Below, in pieces: positions 11,901 to 25,822 of a stretch of 64,000 nt of DNA (the first letter of the stretch is position 1; each line of letters begins with the position of its first letter). The translations under genes and the position numbers were made by a program. The stretch is from Ridgeia piscesae. Taxonomy: Eukaryota; Annelida; Polychaeta; Sabellida; Siboglinidae. The DNA is taken from assembly GCA_025642075.2 (NCBI GenBank), contig JAODUO010000440.1, positions 253,501 to 317,500 of the forward strand, given 5' to 3'. The notes beneath the pieces are model-generated. The model did not search any database. It was not told the origin of the DNA and saw nothing but the letters and a program-made list of their open reading frames with translations.

Positions 11901-14900
11901 ACCAGTAACCAGTACATCTGTCACCTATCCAGTAACCAGTACATCTGTCACCTATCCAGTAACCAGTACATCTGTCACCTAACCAGTAACCAGTACATCT
12001 GTCACCTAACCAGTAACCAGTACATCTGTCACCTAACCAGTAACCAGTACATCTGTCACCTAACCAGTAACCAGTACATCTGTCACCTAACCAGTAACCA
12101 GTACATCTGTCACCTATCCAGTAACCAGTACATCTGTCACCTATCCAGTAACCAGTACATCTGTCACCTAACCAGTAACCAGTACATCTGTCACCTATCC
12201 AGTAACCAGTACATCTGTCACCTATCCAGTAACCAGTACATCTGTCACCTATCCAGTAACCAGTACATCTGTCACCTATCCAGTAACCAGTACATCTGTC
12301 ACCTATCCAGTAACCAGTACATCTGTCACCTATCCAGTAACCAGTACATCTGTCACCTATCCAGTAACCAGTACATCTGTCACCTATCCAGTAACCAGTA
12401 CATCTGTCACCTATCCAGTAACCAGTACATCTGTCACCTATCCAGTAACCAGTACATCTGTCACCTATCCAGTAACCAGTACATCTGTCACCTATCCAGT
12501 AACAGTACAAGGACAACAAGTGAAATGACAAAACTATCTACAGACATCAAACATAGCTCTAGGAGTTGCTTGAAACGTGACAGAGAGAACCAAAGAAACA
12601 GTGTCAGACCTACCCGCAGTACAGACTCGTCCAGTTCTTTCTTCAGTGTTGTCATCTCTGCCTCCAGTGTACATATCTTCTGCTTATGCAGTGCCTCCAT
12701 GGCAGATGCCTTCTCTCTCACTGCTGCTAGTTCTGATGTCAACTCCTGTGTCTTTGAGTCTACATTTTCTTTTTCGTTACAAAGCACGCCACTTGTCTTT
12801 TCTAGGTTTTCTTTTTCTCTTTCCAGTTTCTTGCATTGCTCCATCTGTGTCTGGTAGAGTTGCTCCGCATTCTCCAGCTGCTTTCTGAGATCCTGCAGAG
12901 TAAAAACACACATTATTTCCTTCTAGATGGTTACAGTAACTTCATTGTCTGTGATTTTATGATAAAGTATACTTGATTTCTAGATGTTACACAAAACTGT
13001 AATTTAAACAAATATAACCTATGCAGTACATCGCTATTTATGTCACAGTACATCGCTATTTATGTCACAATCAAAATTAGATATTAAGCTTTGTCTTGCT
13101 AACAATATTTACTTTCATGGCATAACATTTACTAAATCAGTGCTTACTTAAATAACTGTGTTATATCTTTGTAATAATGAAAACCAATAAAAAAATCGCT
13201 CTGTGTTCAGAACGTGTCACACAAGTAAGCACTAAGCACTAAGCACGAGATCAGACAGAGTATTAATAATTAAAACAGGCAAAGAATGTTAACTTCTTAG
13301 TGAAGATATCCAATTGTTGACAACCTTTCACAGCCCTTGACTACGAAAATGCTAAAGGTTTTGTTGTCCCATTGAGCTCGGATTCTGAGGATATTGGCGC
13401 CATAAAAGTTATTTATTTATTTTTTATTAGAAGTAGAACAAACAATTTCAATCCTGACATGGAACTGGTTGACATAACTCTATGAGAAATGTATCTGTCA
13501 AAGTCAAAGCATGTTGCCTCCATACAACAACTACACACCTACATCCCACATGAAGTGCCCACCTTCACTGTAGTGTTGTGACTGGCCGCCTCCTTCTCAA
13601 GTGTCTTCACGTTCTCCGCCAGGGTCTGGTGTTCCTCCACCGCCCGTGCAGTGCTCTGCGCCGCACCGTCCTTCTCCCGCGTCACCTGAGCCTCGAGGTG
13701 ATTGAGCCGCTGTCGGAGCGCTGCCAGAGCCTTCTCCTTGTCCTGCAGCTGACCGTCCTGTCGGTCCAGTGCCCGCTGCAGGTCCATCATCTGACTGTTG
13801 TCCTGCTTCGCCTGAGTGAACAGTGAACATGGACAGTGACGGAGAAAGTTAAGTAAGACCCGCTGACAACTCTTTAACAATGTCTTACGTTTACCACTTA
13901 CAGCCCTGCATGGGTGACCATTGGTAAATACTTCAGATAAGATAAGTGTGGCTTTCATGAGCGACCATGGATAATATTACTACCTGTCCTAAATTGCAGT
14001 TTAGTTACAGTTATGTTATGGCTTTGCAGTTGTGGGGATGTTGAAATACTGCATGGTCTTGGCTCTGTTGAGTGGCTCAGACTGGTGCAGCAGATCGTTG
14101 AATTGGCATAAGTGAAACCTTATTTATGTCAGTAGTTTGAAACACAAATATACTTATTAAATTATATCTATATACTCTGGTATGTATAATATATACCGGG
14201 TAAAGTAAAGTTCTTATATCGTGCAGTATCCAACCATCAGACTGCTCAAAGTGTTTTACACTTTACTCCCTGGAAGACCTGTTCAATTGACCAAAATCTT
14301 GGCTTCTCTGGGAAGCATCCAGCCACACTCGCAAAAAAGGTTGGTACACAAATATCCTCCACTGTCTATAGCCAGATACTCAAACATACAACTGAGTGAA
14401 CTAAAGCACTGTAGAGTGAAAAAAGATTTGACACAGTAGCACAGGAGTCAAACCCAGGTTCACTTAGTTGGGAGTCTCTATCCCTAGCCACTCCACCAAT
14501 GTGTTAATATGGAACAAGCTGACATCAAACCATGGAATAACACACCAATCACTGCTGTCATCCCTGTTACTGCGTTATAATATCTAAAACTGGTCATCAC
14601 AGTAGCGACATCTGGGAGTGGTTCACTATTGAATTCTGACGGGTGGGAGAAAGGCCCTGTAGATAGGGCTAGCACGTAGATCTAGCCAAGATCTGCCCGT
14701 GGAGCAACAGATTAATGGCATCACTTGTTACTCTGTTGTATTTTGATCTTTTGAAAGTTGATCCCATACACTCTAAAGATGAGTGCTTTACTATTCAAGT
14801 TCTGCAGAAATGCCCTCTAGATATGCAAAAACCTAAACTCTAAATAACTATCATTGTTTTTGTTTATAAACATAATTCATTTCCATCATGGTCAATCAGA

Positions 14901-17900
14901 TATCAATAATCCAAGGAAATTAATGAACAAAATTAGTGTATCAATGTATAGATATTGCTTATAGAAATAAAACATTTCAATATTTAGATGTCTTGAACAA
15001 AAACCAATGTTGAATGACTTCTAAACCGGACCTGTTTTTAGAACCACACGGGATGCTGGGATGACGTTTAACCTGACCTATTCTACAACCACATGGGATG
15101 CTGGGATGACCTCTAACCTGATCTTCCAGCTTCCGGACCAGCTGCTGCTTCTTGTTGATTAGCATCTCTCCATTGATATTCATGTCTTGCAGCTGCAGCA
15201 GCTTTGACTTCAGCTGAGTGACAGTCGCCTCCGTCTGAGCCAACTTGTCAGACAACTCATCCATGTGTCTGTCCTTGCCATGTCCCTCTTCCCAGTTGCC
15301 TTCTCCTCCTCCTCCTCCCACTTTCTTCCCACTGAAGTCAGCCGCTGTTGGACACGACACACAGGGATTAGGTTTGCTTGGGAGTAAACAAAATTAGAAA
15401 ACAATATTTAGAATGACCTTATTTGCAAACTTGTGTGGTGGGAACCAATCAACTCGACCTAACTGAGCCTGGCTGAATGAAAACTGATAATTTTAATCAT
15501 ATCTGATTACATAAGATCGCATGCAGTCTCAGGCACAAATAAAACTACATTCTACTAGCAATAGTCAACAACTGGAACAACTGGCCGCAAACTGTTATGT
15601 AACTACGTGGAAGGTGTTTTATCAGATGTTTATGCCACTTGAGGTTGAATGTTTGTTCACTTCTATCACAGGCTTGTTATTGCAGTGTCATGTTCAGCAG
15701 TAGGCCAGTTACAGAATACCTGTTGTGGACCTGACATAAAACAACGTGAATATTGGTCAAGTGGTTGGTGTTTTTGAGCGAAACACTATTGATGAAATTT
15801 ACAAGCATTCACCCTTTAAATCTCAATTCCTGTGTTCAACTCGTCATTAATATTATAACACATACATCCTGTATGATTCTGTATTTAAATGTATATACAA
15901 TTTTTAAACCATAAATATGCTTTCAATTATGTCACACCCATTTAACATCCAGTCAGCGTCAGAGACGTATACTGCATATTAACTCAGAATAGGGTATCAT
16001 TTCTCTAATGGTACCAGTGTGCAAATGTTAGTCGTATAAGTAATGTGCCCGGTATTATGTTAAAATCATAGAAACTTACCCTATCTCAGCAAACGAGCAT
16101 TGTAGCAAAAGCATGCAACCATTCAAGAGTGTCACATCATAAGAGTGGGTAGAGCGACTGCTACTTGCAAGCAGAGGGTGTTAGGAGAGAGCCAGTGGCT
16201 ATCCTCATGCACAACATTGCCAACTGCTACTGTGTAATGTGGGTTAGTGAAGTACATCATGCACCATAATATCGCAATCAGTTCACATTTTCTAACCAGA
16301 ATCTGCTTGACTGGATCCGCCCAGCAACATGCCAAGGGTTGTGGGTCATTCTGAATGCATTTCATCTGTCTTCTTCATAAGTTTGGTATGTAGAAATATT
16401 ATGAAATGCAAGTGCTTGTGACTGCTGGAACCTGGGGACTGTCCCACGGATATTCTTACGAGCTCACAAACCCAATTATGCTGCTTTTACATTTTCAAAT
16501 TAAAATCGGATTATGTTTAATAATGGAATATAGTAGATTTTTGGACTCATCATAGTAATGATGCGATTCCAAGGTAGTCGTGTACTGCCAGCATATTTTG
16601 TTTTGTGAAGTGACAAACATAACAAACACAGTACAGAAGAAATAAGTTTGAAAACATTCAAAATAGGACATAGCATCAATCAATTCACAAACAAATGACA
16701 AACACAATACAGAACAACATTACAAAACACAAACAAATGACAAACACAATACAGAACAACATTACAAAACACAAACAAATGACAAACACAATACAGAACA
16801 ACATTACAAAACACAAACAAATGACAAACACAATACAGAACAACATTACAAAACACAAACAAATGACAAACACAATACAGAACAACATTACAAAACACAA
16901 ACAAATGACAAACACAATACAGAACAACATTACAAAACACAAACAAATGACAAACACAATACAGAACAACATTACAAAACACAAACAAATGACAAACACA
17001 ATACAGAACAACATTACAAAACACAAACAAATGACAAACACAATACAGAACAACATTACAAAACACAAACAAATGACAAACACAATACAGAACAACATTA
17101 CAAAACACAAACAAATGACAAACACAATACAGAACAACATTACAAAACACAAACAAATGACAAACACAATACAGAACAACATTACAAAACACAAACAAAT
17201 GACAAACACAATACAGAACAACATTACAAAACACAAACAAATGACAAACACAATACAGAACAACATTACAAAACACAAACAAATGACAAACACAATACAG
17301 AACAACATTACAAAACACAAACAAATGACAAACACAATACAGAACAACATTACAAAACACAAACAAATGACAAACACAATACAGAACAACATTACAAAAC
17401 GCAAACAAATGACAAACACAATACAGAACAACATTACAAAACGCAAACAAATGACAAACACAATACAGAACAACATTACAAAACGCAAACAAATGACAAA
17501 CACAATACAGAACAACATTACAAAACACAAACAAATGACAAACACAATACAGAACAACATTACAAAACACAAACAAATGACAAACACAATACAGAACAAC
17601 ATTACGAAACACAAACAAATGACAAACACAATACAGAACAACATTACGAAACACAAACAAATGACAAACACAATACAGAACAACATTACGAAACACAAAC
17701 AAATGACAAACACAATACAGAACAACATTACAAAACACAAACAAATGACAAACACAATACAGAACAACATTACAAAACACAAACAAATGACAAACACAAT
17801 ACAGAACAACATTACAAAACACAAACAAATGACAAACACAATACAGAACAACATTACAAAACACAAACAAATGACAAACACAATACAGAACAACATTACA

Positions 17901-20900
17901 AAACACAAACAAATGACAAACACAATACAGAACAACATTACAAAATGCAAACAAATGACAAACACAATACAGAACAACATTACAAAATGCAAACAAATGA
18001 CAAACACAATACAGAACAACATTACAAAACACAAACAAATGACAAACACAATACAGAACAACATTACAAAACACAAACAAATGACAAACACAATACAGAA
18101 CAACATTACAAAACACAAACAAATGACAAACACAATACAGAACAACATTACAAAACACAAACAAATGACAAACACAATACAAAACAACATTACAAAACAC
18201 AAACAAATGACAAACACAATACAGAACAACATTACAAAACACAAACAAATGACAAACACAATACAGAACAACATTACAAAACACAAACAAATGACAAACA
18301 CAATACAGAACAACATTACAAAATGCAAACAAATGACAAACACAATACAGAACAACATTACAAAACACAAACAAATGACAAACACAATACAGAACAACAT
18401 TACAAAACACAAACAAATGACAAACACAATACAGAACAACATTACAAAACACAAACAAATGACAAACACAATACAGAACAACATTACGAAACACAAACAA
18501 ATGACAAACACAATACAGAACAACATTACAAAACACAAACAAATGACAAACACAATACAGAACAACATTACAAAACACAAACAAATGACAAACACAATAC
18601 AGAACAACATTACAAAACACAAACAAATGACAAACACAATACAGAACAACATTACAAAACACAAACAAATGACAAACACAATATAAAAAACATTACAAAG
18701 CACAAACAAATGACAAACACAATACAGAACAACATTACAAAACACAAACAAATGACAAACACAATATAAAAAACATTACAAAGCACAAACAAATGACAAA
18801 CACAATACAGAACAACATTACAAAACACAAACAAATGGCAAACACAATACAGAACAACATTACAAAACACAAACTGATGTGATAAAATAAAATAACACAA
18901 TTTACACTAGGGTTGTGTCCAAATACATATTAGAAAAACAAGTGTACATGAATTTGTATACAACTTTTTTTGTAGTTTGATTTGAAATCATAAAACTGCA
19001 GGTATTTTGTATTTGGTCTGTGTTTGTACCAACGAAAGGCAAAGTGTTGCCTGGCATAAAAATATTATACTCTGACTGGCTCAAGAGTCTCAGAATATTT
19101 GTTACCCTTGTGGTAGGGTCAATAGTGGGCAGGCAGCACTGAGAACATTGGCCTAGAGTGAAGCTGCTGGTCAAACATTAACATCAATGGGAAGTCTGTA
19201 AGGCTTATCACCTTCCAGAGCCATAAAGCAGGTTTTGACTGTGAATGTGCTTCAAAGAATCCTCCTGTCATTGCTGTATAAACATGCTGGGCTAGGACAA
19301 AGAATCCTACTGTCATTGCTGTATAAACATGCTGGGCTAGGACAAAGAATCCTACTGTCATTGCTGTATAAACATGCTGGGCTAGGACAAAGAATCCTAC
19401 TGTCACTGCTGTATAAACATGCTGGGCTAGGACAAAGAATCCTACTGTCACTGCTGTATAAACATGCTGGGCTAGGACAAAGAATCCTGTCACTGCTGTA
19501 TAAACATGCTGGGCTAGGACAAAGAATCCTACTGTCACTGCTGTATAAACATGCTGGGCTAGGACAAAGAATCCTACTGTCATTGCTGTATAAACATGCT
19601 GGGCTAGGACAAAGAATCCTACTGTCACTGCTGTATAAACATGCTGGGCTAGGACAAAGAATCCTACTGTCATTGCTGTATAAACATGCTGGGCTAGGAC
19701 AAAGAATCCTACTGTCACTGCTGTATAAACATGCTGGGCTAGGACAAAGAATCCTACTGTCATTGCTGTATAAACATGCTGGGCTAGGACAAAGAATCCT
19801 ACTGTCATTGCTGTATAAACATGCTGGGCTAGGACAAAGAATCCTACTGTCATTGCTGTATAAACATGCTGGGCTAGGACAAAGAATCCTACTGTCACTG
19901 CTGTATAAACATGCTGGGCTAGGACAAAGAATCCTACTGTCACTGCTGTATAAACATGCTGGGCTAGGACAAAGAATCCTACTGTCATTGCTGTATAAAC
20001 ATGCTGGGCTAGGACAAAGAATCCTACTGTCACTGCTGTATAAACATGCTGGGCTAGGACAAAGAATCCTACTGTCACTGCTGTATAAACATGCTGGGCT
20101 AGGACAAAAGAATCCTACTGTCACTGCTGTATAAACATGCTGGGCTAGGACAAAGAATCCTACTGTCACTGCTGTATAAACATGCTGGGCTAGGACAAAG
20201 AATCCTACTGTCACTGCTGTATAAACATGCTGGGCTAGGACAAAGAATCCTACTGTCACTGCTGTATAAACATGCTGGGCTAGGACAAAGAATCCTACTG
20301 TCACTGCTGTATAAACATGCTGGGCTAGGACAAAGAATCCTACTGTCACTGCTGTATAAACATGCTGGGCTAGGACAAAGAATCCTACTGTCACTGCTGT
20401 ATAAACATGCTGGGCTAGGACAAAAGAATCCTACTGTCACTGCTGTATAAACATGCTGGGCTAGGACAAAGAATCCTACTGTCACTGCTGTATAAACATG
20501 CTGGGCTAGGACAAAGAATCCTACTGTCACTGCTGTATAAACATGCTGGGCTAGGACAAAGAATCCTACTGTCACTGCTGTATAAACATGCTGGGCTAGG
20601 ACAAAGAATCCTACTGTCACTGCTGTATAAACATGCTGGGCTAGGACAAAGAATCCTACTGTCACTGCTGTATAAACATGCTGGGCTAGGACAAAGAATC
20701 CTACTGTCATTGCTGTATAAACATGCTGGGCTAGGACAAAGAATCCTACTGTCATAGCTGTATAAACATGCTGGGCTAGGACAAAGAATCCTACTGTCAT
20801 TGCTGTATAAACATGCTGGGCTAGGACAAAGAATCCTACTGTCACCGCTGTATAAACATGCTGGGCTAGGACAAAGAATCCTACTGTCACTGCTGTATAA

Positions 20901-23900
20901 ACATGCTGGGCTAGGACAAAAGAATCCTACTGTCACTGCTGTATAAACATGCTGGGCTAGGACAAAGAATCCTACTGTCATTGCTGTATAAACATGCTGG
21001 GCTAGGACAAAGAATCCTACTGTCACTGCTGTATAAACATGCTGGGCTAGGACAAAGAATCCTACTGTCATTGCTGTATAAACATGCTGGGCTAGGACAA
21101 AGAATCCTACTGTCATTGCTGTATAAACATGCTGGGCTAGGACAAAGAATCCTACTGTCACTGCTGTATAAACATGCTGGGCTAGGACAAAGAATCCTAC
21201 TGTCACTGCTGTATAAACATGCTGGGCTAGGACAAAGAATCCTACTGTCACTGCTGTATAAACATGCTGGGCTAGGACAAAGAATCCTACTGTCATTGCT
21301 GTATAAACATGCTGGGCTAGGACAAAGAATCCTACTGTCACTGCTGTATAAACATGCTGGGCTAGGACAAAGAATCCTACTGTCGTTGCTGTATAAACAT
21401 GCTGGGCTAGGACAAAGAATCCTACTGTCACTGCTGTATAAACATGCTGGGCTAGGACAAAGAATCCTACTGTCGTTGCTGTATAAATATGCTGGGCTAG
21501 GACAAAAGAAACCATGTTTCCTACAATGTGTAGTAAACTCATAAACAGTGTGTGTATCTGAATCAAAAAGTGCAATGTATTTGTACTGAAATCTAGAAAA
21601 GCAATGTATTTATATCTTAATTAAATTTAGCTGAGTTGTATTTCTTCCCATAATGTGTATTTGGACCAAACCCTAGTTTACACAAGTTATTCCCAAACTG
21701 AGGTACAATCAACGGAACATTAGGCATTAAACAAAGTTCACAAATGAAATGTTCATCAAAAGAACACAGGATAAAGTTGGATATGTTTTTATTTGCATTT
21801 CATGTTTTTTTCCAAGGATAGCATCAGTACCAAGATATGTATATCAATGTTTGGTAAGTAAATGTAACTGTAAGGTAAATAAAAACACCAGCTATTCAGA
21901 ATTACAGACCATTTGTGCTAAATTCAAGCCTTTTAAAGTGCAAGCAATTGACCATTCTCATGAAAAACCTACAATTACAATACATGCATGTCTACATTAA
22001 AAATTTTTTAAGCATGTGTTTTGGCTACTCCTATTAATGTCAGGTGTACAATATACACATGCAGCAGCAAAGCTTGATCTGAAATTTAGAATCAGATTAT
22101 AATCATGATTAAATTTTTAAAAATGTGACACATCAAAAAAAATCATTATTCAATTTTGACACTTTGTTTTCATTTAGTTTGTCATCAAAGGACCCATATA
22201 AAATAAAGAAAATATCAATTTATGACAGTTGGTAAAACATTTCTTTAATTACTTTTTCATTACATAAATATATCCAGGAACCTTATAACTTAACAACACC
22301 AAGGGGAATTCTATTGACATTAACCATTAATATTTTGTAAACAAGTACACATAAAGCTCAAAGTTGGAGAATAAATAATGTCTTTAATGTTAGGTTCTAA
22401 GCTAACTAACTATGCTAAGAGTGAAATAGTTCTTAATCAATGGTGTAGCAGATAATTTTAACTTGTGTGTGCAAAATGTACATTTTTCATGAGAATGACG
22501 TGGGGCTTTCTGATCAGTAACAACGAAAATGAATAGATGAGTTCAAAGAAGTCCATCATTTATTGTCTTCTCCACTGATCAGGCAATGGTTGTGCACAAA
22601 ATGATACAACTTGATCTGTCCTGGTCGAGACAAGCAGTACTACCTTGGTACTCTTCACTATGCATCAGCATTTTGCAATTTGACCTCGATTTTTCTAAGT
22701 TTTATATTAAATTTATGTTTCTTTTTTTTTCTTTTTATGATAGTATACGAAAATATCCGCCACACAAAGATGACTTGGAGTAAACATCACTTGTATAAAG
22801 TGAAAACATTCAACTCTATTGGCTTAAATTTGGCAGATTTTTTTTCTTCGAGATGCCCTGTTGTTTCTAGGCTATCGCCAATGTTCTTGTTTGCCATCAG
22901 CCACAGCTAAAGCCAGCCATCATGCTCAGTACGAATTCTGCTGCAAACCCACGCTCAACTGACCCACTAAATTAACAATTACGTAAAGTGTGCATCTCTG
23001 AGCTTAATGGCCAAAAGACGATTATCTGCTAATCCGAGCATGAATTTTCCAGCAGAATCCAATATGCTATAGATAGATTCAAAACAACGCCATCTATTAG
23101 TGACATGCAACCAATCTACCCTGTTAGTGCTACGCAACTATACCACATTGTTAGTGACAAGTTACGCTGTTAGTGACATGCAATTGTGTGAGGTGTGCAC
23201 TACATTGACTCCGCCACTGGGGCCAGTCCACCAAGCTCAAGCCAGTTGACCAGCCTCTCTACAACTGGCCACCCCACTGACCTTCACACCAGGGCATACC
23301 ATGTGGCCTTGGGTGGTCCGGCATCCTGTACCAAGAGTGACCACAAACAATGATATGATGCACTTTGACACCACTGACAGAACACAGCAGTGACACAACA
23401 CAGTTTTGTCAGTTCCACAATCACATCACAGCAGGGACACTACACACTTGTCAGTTCCACAATCACATCACAGCAGGGACACTACACACTTGTCAGTTCC
23501 ACAATCACATCACAGCAGGGACACTACACATTTGTCAGTTCCACAATCACATCACAGCAGGGACACTACACACTTGTCAGTTCCACAATCACATCACAGC
23601 AGGGACACTACACACTTGTCAGTTCCACTATCACATCACAGGAGGGACAATACACACTTTGACACCACTGACACATCACAGCAGAGATACAACACACTTG
23701 TCAGTTCCAGTATCACATCGCCGCATTGATACTACACACTTTGACACTAGTTACACCAAATCATCACCACATAAAAACAACACACTTTGACATCAGTTTC
23801 ATTCATGGCAACATTTTGACTTATATTAGCATGATGTTACATCATATAAATAAAATAATTACCAATTGTCATCAAAGGTTAATATTCATTGTACCATACT

Positions 23901-24006
23901 GATGGCATAATATAATGTAGCATTGTGGATTGCAAAATATACTGTGAATAAATAGTGTTTAATAGTTTTAATTCTTACGATTTACTGATATATAAAACAA
24001 TATTAA

Positions 24007-24051
<45 letters not shown>

Positions 24052-24092
24052 CATCAACAATGATAGTATTATATATATATATATATTCACTG

Positions 24093-24147
<55 letters not shown>

Positions 24148-24438
24148 TCAAAGGTTGATGTTGAGATATATTGTTTTCAAGATGGAATATATAAATATAT
24201 ATTATACTATTATATAATTGTATACTCCTATAGGCAGCTTATGTCGACCGACTGTGCATACAGGACTGCTTTATGCAGACCGCTGCTTTGTGCAGACCAA
24301 AGCAGGTCTGCATAAACTTTCGACGTGTTAGTTCTCAACAAACAAATGTACTTTGGTGACAAAAAGTCCAAATTGTCATGCAATAGCTCAAAACCTCAAA
24401 ATCTAGTTCACTGACAATGTTCATTTCATTAGAACATG

Positions 24439-24492
<54 letters not shown>

Positions 24493-24509
24493 ACATATAT
24501 ATATATATG

Positions 24510-24601
<92 letters not shown>

Positions 24602-24639
24602 ACTATATATATATATATATATATAATATATATATATTA

Positions 24640-24688
<49 letters not shown>

Positions 24689-25785
24689 GAGAAGTAAGTG
24701 TAGCTTTCATATGAGTGAATGTTTGAGAAAGAAGGTGCACAGGGGTGTGATTGAGAGAGATGTAAGGTTCAACTCACATTGCCCCTTGGTCCCGTGTCCG
24801 GCAGACATTGTCATAATCCTGCTTCAGTGCTACACAAAACAAACCACAAATCACAATCAGAAAAAGGTTGGAGTCAGACGTGAGACATCAAGCCAAATAT
24901 TTATTTTTGGAAAAGATATACACCTGTATATGCTTTATTCACGATTTTCAACATGCAATGAATATTTCATGCCAAATAGGAATGTGTTCTGGCATTTGAG
25001 TCATGTAGTGCCTATATACATTAAAATGAAATATAATAAATATATAATATAAATATAATTCTTTAAAATGATAAATTTGCCATTTAAAATTATTATATAC
25101 TTGGGGGCATATGAGTTGCACATTTTTCCCAAATCCAGATTTTTGTTGTTGAAAAAATGGCCATCAATTATGGGTAATGGATGTCAACTTTATTAATAGC
25201 AAAAGCTATGAAGCTGTCATAATCATGCACAAAACCAATTTGAATATTTATTTGTCAAATTTATTTGTGAAAATAAAAAGTATCCTTATATTAAGTGAAG
25301 CTGTGGATTTAAACAGTGAAGAACAGCTGGTCCTGAGTGAGGGTGGACTGAAGATGAACATATGGGGAGATATATCACAGACGGGGCTGAATGGACTGAG
25401 TGACATAGCCCCATCCCGCATGGGAAAAAGAAAGCGCAGTCTACAGACCAGAAATGCCACCTGGTGTCAGCGTGACTCACCATTGTACTTTGTCAAGACG
25501 TTGTCCAGTGCTGCCCGTGTGCTCACAAGGTTTGCCTTGAGATTTTCGACCCGTCCTTGCTCGGTCTCAACTTTCTTCATCTTCACTTCAAACTTCGACT
25601 CAAGGTCATTTGCAACACTCTCGGCTACTTCCAACTTCTCACCGAACATCGCCAGCATCTCAACTTTGGAATTGACCTTAAAAACAGAGTATCTACAGTT
25701 GCCATCACATCGTCAACAAAATGAAGGTAGACATGTCAAACTTGTTTATTTCATATCATTGTCAAATGATGTATTTTCATATGTA

Positions 25786-25822
<37 letters not shown>

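Noticed and set aside
11365..12531. 388-codon minus-strand open frame of GYWIGDRCT repeats
   Set aside because: Produced entirely by the 27-bp minisatellite (multiple of three, no stop in unit). No splice context or non-repeat domain.
16680..18769. Long open frames on both strands, over 660 codons
   Set aside because: All lie in the 42-bp array; frames on both strands are open for the same trivial reason.
19119..21575. Several 190-390-codon open frames of [10 protein letters not shown] or [15 protein letters not shown] repeats
   Set aside because: 45-bp minisatellite artefacts that break wherever a unit carries an extra A.
21749..22910. Short plus-strand frames in CENP-F intron 11
   Set aside because: Low-complexity AT-rich translations without splice or homology support.
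24417..24697. YIYIYI open frames
   Set aside because: (TA)n microsatellite.
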